Shown: one piece after another, positions 44,901-53,900 of the stretch
Numbering within the stretch: position 1 is the stretch's first letter
Layout: the number at the start of each line of letters is the position of its first letter
Source: Notospermus geniculatus
Lineage: Eukaryota > Nemertea > Pilidiophora > Heteronemertea > Lineidae
NCBI GenBank assembly: GCA_002633025.1
Contig: NMRB01000123.1
Location: forward strand, 386,815 to 450,814
Direction: 5' to 3'
Length of the DNA: 64,000 nt
Translations under genes and position numbers: made by a program
The notes under the pieces: generated by a model
Told to the model about the DNA's origin: nothing
Seen by the model: only the letters and a program-made list of their open reading frames with translations
Database searches by the model: none

Positions 44901-47900
44901 AGTAATGCCAACTTGTGTCTTAAGATACCTTCTCATTTTAACAGGAATCACACATTTTCTTTCTAAGATAACTCATGTAGACTATTTTGGAATTTCAGGT
45001 GTTCATTGGTCATTCTGGCCCGCTTACCAGCCTGATATTCACTCCAGACTCATTAAGCCTTATCTCTATCGGTGAAGCCATCTTCATGTGGGATTTCCTT
45101 GCTAATTTGCACGAGAAGGAACCAGTACCTGAGTAAGTTTGATTGCTTTTAGACCAGGTTGACTGGAAGGCATTTGATTGTCGCGCATTTGCAAAACGTT
45201 CATGGTGTTGATGTCCGAAACGATGGAAGTATTAAAATGACTCTTAACAATAACATGAGGCAAGTTCTTATCATTGACTCTTTTTTTCAGGGGTAGAGTT
45301 ACAATCAAAAACAACTTTGAAGAAACAGGTAAGTCAATGATGCTACAGAAAGATAGTAAACATAAAGTCGTCTCCAAATTTTGCAAATTTTCGACCCCAA
45401 TTGGGGTCTTCCTCAGGCACTTTCTAGTAGAGATCCCAGAAGTGAATGAGCTGGATCCCAATTATGGATCAAGTTATAATAAATAAACCTTGAAAAAACA
45501 GGAAGGTGTGAAAAGTTTAAGTTGACTACAAGAGTTGAATAGAAACAATGCCCCATTGTTTGGTGCTACAGAAAGTATGGCAATTGCCGAAGATCCTAAT
45601 TTCAGCCTTACTCATTCATGTATGTAGTGCTTTCTCAAATGTGAAAGTGTAAACTGTCATTATTGGAATCTTCTCCCTGTAGGTGGTGGTATGAACACCA
45701 GTCCCTATCGAAGTATCCTCTCCAATGTGCCAAGGGAGAAAGTTCCACATCCTGAGGAGCCAGAGACACTGCCAACTATCGATGACCTTAGTACAATTCA
45801 CAAGGATACAAATGGAGGTAGGCCTAGGCCCCGTGTTTTCTCTTGGCTTGGATTGCACTTTTCCACTTTCAATGTAGATGCGCAGCCTTCATTTATTTTC
45901 CTACAGGTCAATGAATTCATTTGTGAAGTGGAGACACATCACATTTTCGTTAGTGAAAATCCTATAAACTTTCTGGTCACTTCTCTTTTGTATGTTTGTG
46001 GGAATGTTTGTGTGGCAGTCTAGAAAAACCCGGCGGATGTCGAATTTGAGGAAAGTGCTTTAGCCTTGGTGAACCCGCACATTTCAATAGCTGAAATGTA
46101 CTACGTAACAGGTAAACAGTAGCAGATCAATGCACAGGTAATCTAACAACCCTTGTTGATCACTCAGCGACATCTGCCGGGTTTTCCTAGACCGCCACAC
46201 ATTTATGTAGTTGATTTGTCATCCATTTAAATTTTTTTGCTTTCTAGATGTAGAAACAGCATCGTTGGTGTCAGAGGAGTCTGAAATAGTCATAAGTAAA
46301 GTGTCTAGCTCGAGAAGTGTCAACGATGATACAGCTGAGGTGAGTGGATTGATTTGGTGACTGCCAGTGACTTTATTTTCTTCTTTGTTATATTGAACTA
46401 TCTGGTCAAGGCATTCTCCTACAGTTGAAATCACAAGTGAAGGCATAGAGTTACAGTTATGAGGAGCCACGGTGGTGTAGTGGTTCGAGTCTCTGACTAG
46501 CGGTCAGAGGGTCCTGAGTTCGAATCCCACTGGGCGTGTGACTTTGGGCAAGTCTCTTTGCCGCACTGGCCTCTCTCCACCCAGGTGCATAAATGGGTAC
46601 CGGTCGGAAATGCTCGGAATGTAGCGCTGAATGAGCAGCTCATCTGAGTTCTACTGAAAGGTTTCAGGATAGACTGGGGTTAAAGCGTTAAAGTCAGATG
46701 ACACCTCTACCGTTGTTGGTATCACACTATAAACCCTAACTTTAACTTTACAGTCAAGGAGAAGGAGAAGAACCTCTGTCAAGCTGTGTTCCATCATATG
46801 GAACTTTGCTGTTTTTCAATCCATGCTGTATGCTTTACTCTCTGCACTATACAGCAGGATACAGTGGTGACCATCACCGGCAAGGATGACGTCACTCCCA
46901 GAACCAGCCCAAGAACCACTGCTGATGCCCCTACCAAACTACCAGCCCCCTCGCTAGGGATTCGGGGTATGAATGGACAGATGGAGCACTTGGAGCCAAA
47001 TGTTGCAAAACACTTCAGAAGGAGGGAAAAGGTGGCTGATATGGCTCAGGTAGGTGTGAACAAATCTGAAAATTTCAATTTTACTGATAAACCCTGCTTG
47101 TTGTCCCCCCCCGCAGTCGACAGACTGCAGGGGACTTACAAACGGGTCTCGTCCGTCGTCCACAACACCAACCTCGACATATGGTTACCACTTACACAGC
47201 GTGCAATGTACTCATCATACACAACATGCCGCCTGGAAACGAGGTCACGCTCCAGATTTGTTCGTCGATTTAGCAAAGAATGTGACCTTAATTAAATATA
47301 ATCTCTGCATCAATAGTTCAACTGTAAACAGAACAATAAATGAAAACATTACCAGTGTTTTTCTTATACTTTTAACTTCCTACGAATACAGAACGACAAC
47401 CAAATTGCAATGTCGCGATTTGCCGTAAACCAGTCGTCTCACATCATGCAGCATGCTCAGTCACTCACACGTCGTCATGCACCTTCTGAACTGAATAAAA
47501 GTCACTTTTCTAGGGTGAAGTGCAGAAATCTTCGCTGCAAACTATTTATTGACCTCTTTCAGGATTGGAAAACTGCCACTAGGCCTACTTAGTTGGTTAC
47601 AACTGGTGTACTTTGGAGAACATTTGGTGACATTCCACACCGGGTTTGTTTTCTGCTCTTCCACAGCACTGTTTTACAGTCTGTACATACCCTGTGCTGG
47701 CATAAAATAGGCCCAGCGATGTCAGACGCACACACCGCCGTGGAGCTACACTGATCTGCATGCCACCCACACATGCACAACTACAGTAGGCCTACATCAT
47801 ATTGTTGATAGGCCTAGCTACATACTTGGTGACTTCAATATGCCCCCGCATCAAAAATAGCACACCTGCGGGGGACACAGCTTCTCTGATGCCTTGTTNN

Positions 47901-50900
47901 NNNNNNNNNNNNNNNNNNNNNNNNNNNNNNNNNNNNNNNNNNNNNNNNNNNNNNNNNNNNNNNNNNNNNNNNNNNNNNNNNNNNNNNNNNNNNNNNNNNN
48001 NNNNNNNNNNNNNNNNNNNNNNNNNNNNNNNNNNNNNNNNNNNNNNNNNNNNNNNNNNNNNNNNNNNNNNNNNNNNNNNNNNNNNNNNNNNNNNNNNNNN
48101 NNNNNNNNNNNNNNNNNNNNNNNNNNNNNNNNNNNNNNNNNNNNNNNNNNNNNNNNNNNNNNNNNNNNNNNNNNNNNNNNNNNNNNNNNNNNNNNNNNNN
48201 NNNNNNNNNNNNNNNNNNNNNNNNNNNNNNNNNNNNNNNNNNNNNNNNNNNNNNNNNNNNNNNNNNNNNNNNNNNNNNNNNNNNNNNNNNNNNNNNNNNN
48301 NNNNNNNNNNNNNNNNNNNNNNNNNNNNNNNNNNNNNNNNNNNNNNNNNNNNNNNNNNNNNNNNNNNNNNNNNNNNNNNNNNNNNNNNNNNNNNNNNNNN
48401 NNNNNNNNNNNNNNNNNNNNNNNNNNNNNNNNNNNNNNNNNNNNNNNNNNNNNNNNNNNNNNNNNNNNNNNNNNNNNNNNNNNNNNNNNNNNNNNNNNNN
48501 NNNNNNNNNNNNNNNNNNNNNNNNNNNNNNNNNNNNNNNNNNNNNNNNNNNNNNNNNNNNNNTTTTTTTTTTTTTTTTTTAGGGGCAGAGCGGCGCCCTA
48601 GGGGGTTAAAAAAGGGCTCGACGGCGGCCCCTTTCGGCGGCACGGCGTACCGCCGCTCTAAAATGGCCTAGATATAACCCTGCCGTTTGTTTTAATCACC
48701 CGACAGTGAAACTTACATCATCGTGTAGCAGATGAAATTTTCTTTTACTCTCATTATGTTTTTTCTTAAAATAAGAGATACGATGGCGATAAAAGCAACG
48801 TTTTTGTGTCATTATTTCTGTAGAAAAATGTACAGGTCATTTTCTCATGACGCAACGTCAGCACCTAAAACGACGTCAATGACGTCGTTCAGGTCACATC
48901 GCTCACAGCGCCGACCTGTCAGGATAAAAAAATTGCGCCATCCCCATTACCGTAACAGCAATGAAGAAAGAAACCATGTTTTCTATCAAGATCATTGCAT
49001 GGCTTCATAGACCTCAAAACACCTCTGGCAGTGCAGTGACAGGTACCAGGTACATGTAGCAATGTGCCGGGCAGGGAGGTAAACTTGTAGGCCTAGGTGT
49101 CTTATTTGTTGCATCATACTTCATAATCGTCTTTTCATACTACAGCTTCTGGCATCAGCAAGTGGTGCCCAAGGCCTGACTAACAGTCAGATTTGTATTT
49201 GGGACTTAGAGACGATGCAGTGTAAGAAGGTGCTCTCTCACCACGAGTATGATATCGTCTGCCTTGACTACTCGAGGGATGACAGATTCCTGGTTTCAGC
49301 AGGTGAGTAGCAGTGAAATCTCGTCAAAATGAAATATAGGCGCTCCTACAAAATACTGTCCTCCAATTTCCTACCTGTACAGTATATGTGAGGCGGTCTA
49401 CTAAGGAAAACCCGTCAGATGTTGCATTTTTGTGGCGGTCTAGGAAAACCCGTTGGAAGTTGCTGAGTGATCAACAAGGGTTGTTAGATTGCCTGTGGAT
49501 TGATCTGCTACTGTTCACTTCACCTGTTACATAGTACATTTCAGCTGTTGAAATGTGCAGGTTTACCAAGGCCATTAACACTTTCCTTAGATGTGGCATC
49601 TGACGGGTTTTCCTAGACCGCCTTACATTTGAGGAAAGTCTCAATGGCCTTGGTGAAGCCACACATTTCAATATTCAATGTACATTTCAATATTTCAATG
49701 TTCATTCCTTTCAGGTGACTACAGAGAATGTTCAGTGGTCATATGGAGTACCTACACCTTCAGCATCCTCACGGCCACCAAGGCCACTCTACCTGTTCAC
49801 AGCATCAAGTGGGATCCATTCACCATGAATGAGTTTGCTTCCGTGGGAGCTAATGGAGCTGTACTCTTCTGGCTGCTGGATGAGGGGACTGGTCCAGATA
49901 GTGCAACCCTGAATGTCCACGAGGCGGATGTCCCTGAGGAACTCCTCAAAACAAAAACGGTATGTCCATCCATTTGATCACGGAAAACTACACACTGAAA
50001 TTTGAATTGTGTCCAGGGGAGGGGTGTGAGAGAGGTAAGATATACATGTAAGCCCTTGTTACACTACATAAAAAACCTGTGTCGAACCCGGGTTTTTTTC
50101 TGTCCACACCTGTTAAAAACACGGTGTAACAATCCCCTCCGAGCTCGAACTGTTTTTGGAGGGCTTAATTTAGGTCCCCGTCACATAATTTGAGAACTGT
50201 TCACGGGCACTGGGCCTCAAGAGGGATTTTTCAGAGCCGGGCTAGACCCGGGTGTCAAAAAACCCGGGGATTTCTATGTAGTGTAACCACGGCTAATGTG
50301 AGCTTTTATATACATATAGCGCTCTTTTACTGCAATGCAGTGTCAAGGGTGCTTCACATTATTACCCCAGCTATACATATAGGTCTGTTCATTCCAATTT
50401 CAGTTCTCCGCACCCTGGGGAGTATTGCAGTCCCGGCAGCCGATTTCAGTGCTCTTGGACTAACATTCACATACAATGTACACCATCACTACCAGCCAGG
50501 TACCCCTTTTACACCTGGGTGGGGTGAAGCAAGGGAGGCAAAGTGACTTGCTCAAGGTCACATGCGAGCATGTTTTTTCTTGGTCAGGACTGGGAATCGA
50601 ACCCAGGACCCTCTGATCTGGAGTCCGTCTCACTAACCACTACACCACACTGCTCCTCGTCAGTTCTTCACTCATTTTCGTTCACCGTTTTCTCATCATT
50701 TATGATTCTTTTCAGTTTGGTGTTCTAGCTGACTTCACATGCCTAGAGTATGCAGGTGACAATATCCTGTACATTGGTAGCAGTGAGGGGAAAGTCAGTG
50801 CATGGGACACCAGGAAGAACACGTGTTTTATGCATTGGGTTGCTGACAAGGATGAACTGGGTAATTCATTAATCACAAGATGTTCATTTACATGTATTTT

Positions 50901-53900
50901 AAACACATAATGTTGTGATATTCTATTAAGTTACATCGTTTGTGTACATGTTTCCATACTAGGCCCTGGAGGTCAACACTCATGTGGTGTACACACAGGT
51001 GTACATACATGTAATCCAAAATGAAGCACAAAAACAACACACAAAATGACACATATCCAAAAAAGAGCACAAAAACGACACACAGTACACAATAAATCGG
51101 AAAGTCGTCTTCGAATATTTCGCAAATTTTCGCCGAATATTTCGCAAATATAGAAGAGATCCCAGAGGCATTTCGCCTCTGGGATCTCTTCTATATAGCG
51201 CCTGAGGAAGACTCCGATTGGGGTCGAAAATTTGCGAAATATTCGGAGACGACCACACAAAATGACACAGTGTAGATAAAGTCGTCTCCAATATTCGCAA
51301 ATTTTCGACTCCGAAAATTTGCGAATATCGGAAACAACTTTATTTATACTGTGTACTGTTATACTGTGTCCCTGGTACATAACATGTATGTGTATATGAA
51401 GTCCAATTTAACTTCTCTTGACTTCAGAATTCATCTCATGTCACGCTGGACGCATGATCACCGCCAGCACAGGCAACAACCTCCGAATGTGGACAGTCAC
51501 TGGTATTAGTGAGATGAAGCTTCCTGGAGGCAGTGGTACCCAGGCAGTCAGGAAGGGTGGCCTCACCATGGAGGATGAAATGAACCTAGATGGAGCTATT
51601 TCTTCTGTGGCATTCGATGAAACACTTGATTTGGTAAGTCAGCATTTCTTGTGCCATCTACATTGAGAGCTACATGGAGCAAAGAGAGCCGATATTATCT
51701 ATCCTACATGTATGTGTACTCAAATTTCTGTGCGAATTCCGACTGGTTTTGTGGTGGAGGGTCACATTTGTACTTGAAACGTGCAACCCAATAGTGCACC
51801 TTCAGCATCTTTTCATTTCAGGGTATTGTCGGAACTACTGCTGGTACTTTATGGTACATCAACTGGAACGAACGCACCAGTATCAGACTTGTCTCTGGGC
51901 ACAAGGAGAAAGTTAACGGCATCGCAATGTCAGAAGATAATTATTTTGCCACATGTGCCAATGATGGTAGCTTACGACTCTGGTATCTGGAGGGTAGGGA
52001 ACAGACAATACAATTCCAAGTCCAGGGTCAGGTTAGTACTTCTTTAGCTTCGGTTTCGTTTAATTGCCCTTGATAGACCTGTCAGTGATGTAGATGGAGT
52101 AACATTGAACGTGAATTTTGTGGTTCATCTGCATATACTTTTCTTCCACAGGCTTGCAATTGTTTGGCATTTGCGCCACCACTTTCCGATACCTCAATCC
52201 AGTCTCATCATGTCAACGAATCGCTTGCAACTGTCCACAAGACCAATACCCAGTTGAGACTTCCCAATGTAGTCGCCGGTTACAGTGATGGAACCGTGCG
52301 CGTGTTTGACGTCAACCGGGTTGAGATGATGCTGAAGATGCACCCACACGCAGCGGCAGTGACAGCAATCTCCTTCTCTACTGATGGTGAGTTGCTACTG
52401 GGGTAGTTACTCTGGTCTTTTGCTCATAATCAAGAGGTCATAGATTGATTTCATTCCTCATCTAAAGTACGTTTAAATCATCTGGACCCCGGTGGGAGGA
52501 CCCTTACGTTGTCAGGCAGACCTTGGTATTGTTGGTGAAGTCTGGCTATTGAAATGCGTTTTATTGACAGGAACTTCCAGCCTATGCCTGTGTTCAATTT
52601 CGAATCAAGGCCTAGTTGCATGTTCTATTTCGAACCAAGGTTCAGCTGGTTAGAAAACAATGTGCGTTGGACCGTTTAGGGTAAACCCTAAATTCATTGT
52701 TGTTCGTTTACTAGGGGTTTCACTGACATACACCCATCAGGGTCCAGATGATTTAAACGTACTTTAATGACGTCAGTTGCACTTGGCTTGTTGGAACTAG
52801 AGATTTGGCTCACAATTAGACCGTTGTGTATGTTCCCCTACCTTTCTAGGTCGAATGATCATATCAGGAGCGAGCGATGGCCTGATCGCCGTGAGCAGCA
52901 CCGCCACCGGTATGACCGTCAGGGTTATCAATGACCACAAGGGAGCTCCCATCAACAACATCGACACGGTTTATATGGGGGTGAGTTGATTATCTAGTTA
53001 ACCTGTATCAGGGTTCTCAAAGTACACTTAGAAAACAAGTTGACGTATTTCTATTCTATTGAGATTCCTACTAAACCTAAACGTGAAATTCTTTGTTCTT
53101 GACACAGAATGAAGAATTTGGTATCCCTGGTGCCCAGCTCTGGTTGGCCACAAGTGCAGATCGCCGAGTTAGTGTCTGGTCAGTTGATTGGTCCAAAGAT
53201 TCCTGTGAGCTCATCGATTGGCTGACATTCCCTGCCCCAGCGTTCGCCCCTGATGGGTCAGTCACGGACAAGACTGACTTGGTAAGTTACACTGTGGGTT
53301 ATGTTTTGGTGTCAACTTTGCATTTGCCTTGATTGTTCAGTGTATGAAATAGAAACGGGTTTCTAAGGTGAAAGTCATCGCGTCCTTCTACCAGATTTGA
53401 ACCCACGGACCCTCGCATAAGGCATCAATCGCCAGCACTAACGGGCAGCACGCCCCTTAGTGCTGTTATAGACTGGTTCCCGTCTTTGCCGCTGCACTCC
53501 CGCTGGCGCTCACGTTCCACTATACAAAGACAGGCACGGGGCAGCCATTTTGACAGGAATTCCTGTCCACACCATTGCACACCCTGCCTGCGCATCGCTA
53601 CTGCGCAGCTTTTTGCGCAATGTTTGTAACTAAAATTAGATCAGATCCACGTGTTCCTACTGAGAGCTGTGCTATTTGACAGATTGTGGCTATAAGATGC
53701 ACACCGATAACACTGAGCAGCAAGCATCTGTGCATAGGAGTCGGCCTACTATCAGGAGATGGCCAACAAACAGGGTTTTGCGAGAGGATAAGTCCCCTAG
53801 TCCACAAGGCCTGCTCAACACCTAGAAAGTACTCAGAATTTGTGCCTGGTGTGTGTGCAAATCAATACAGCCATGAAAATTCGCCGAAATACGATGTAAT

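Noticed and set aside
46786-47295. 169-residue plus-strand frame
   Set aside because: It merges a real WDR90 exon (46855-47049) with intron on both sides; splice sites and the second copy define the true limits.
47792-48671. Long open frames of about 280 residues on both strands
   Set aside because: They run through the 664-N gap and are artefacts of unknown bases.
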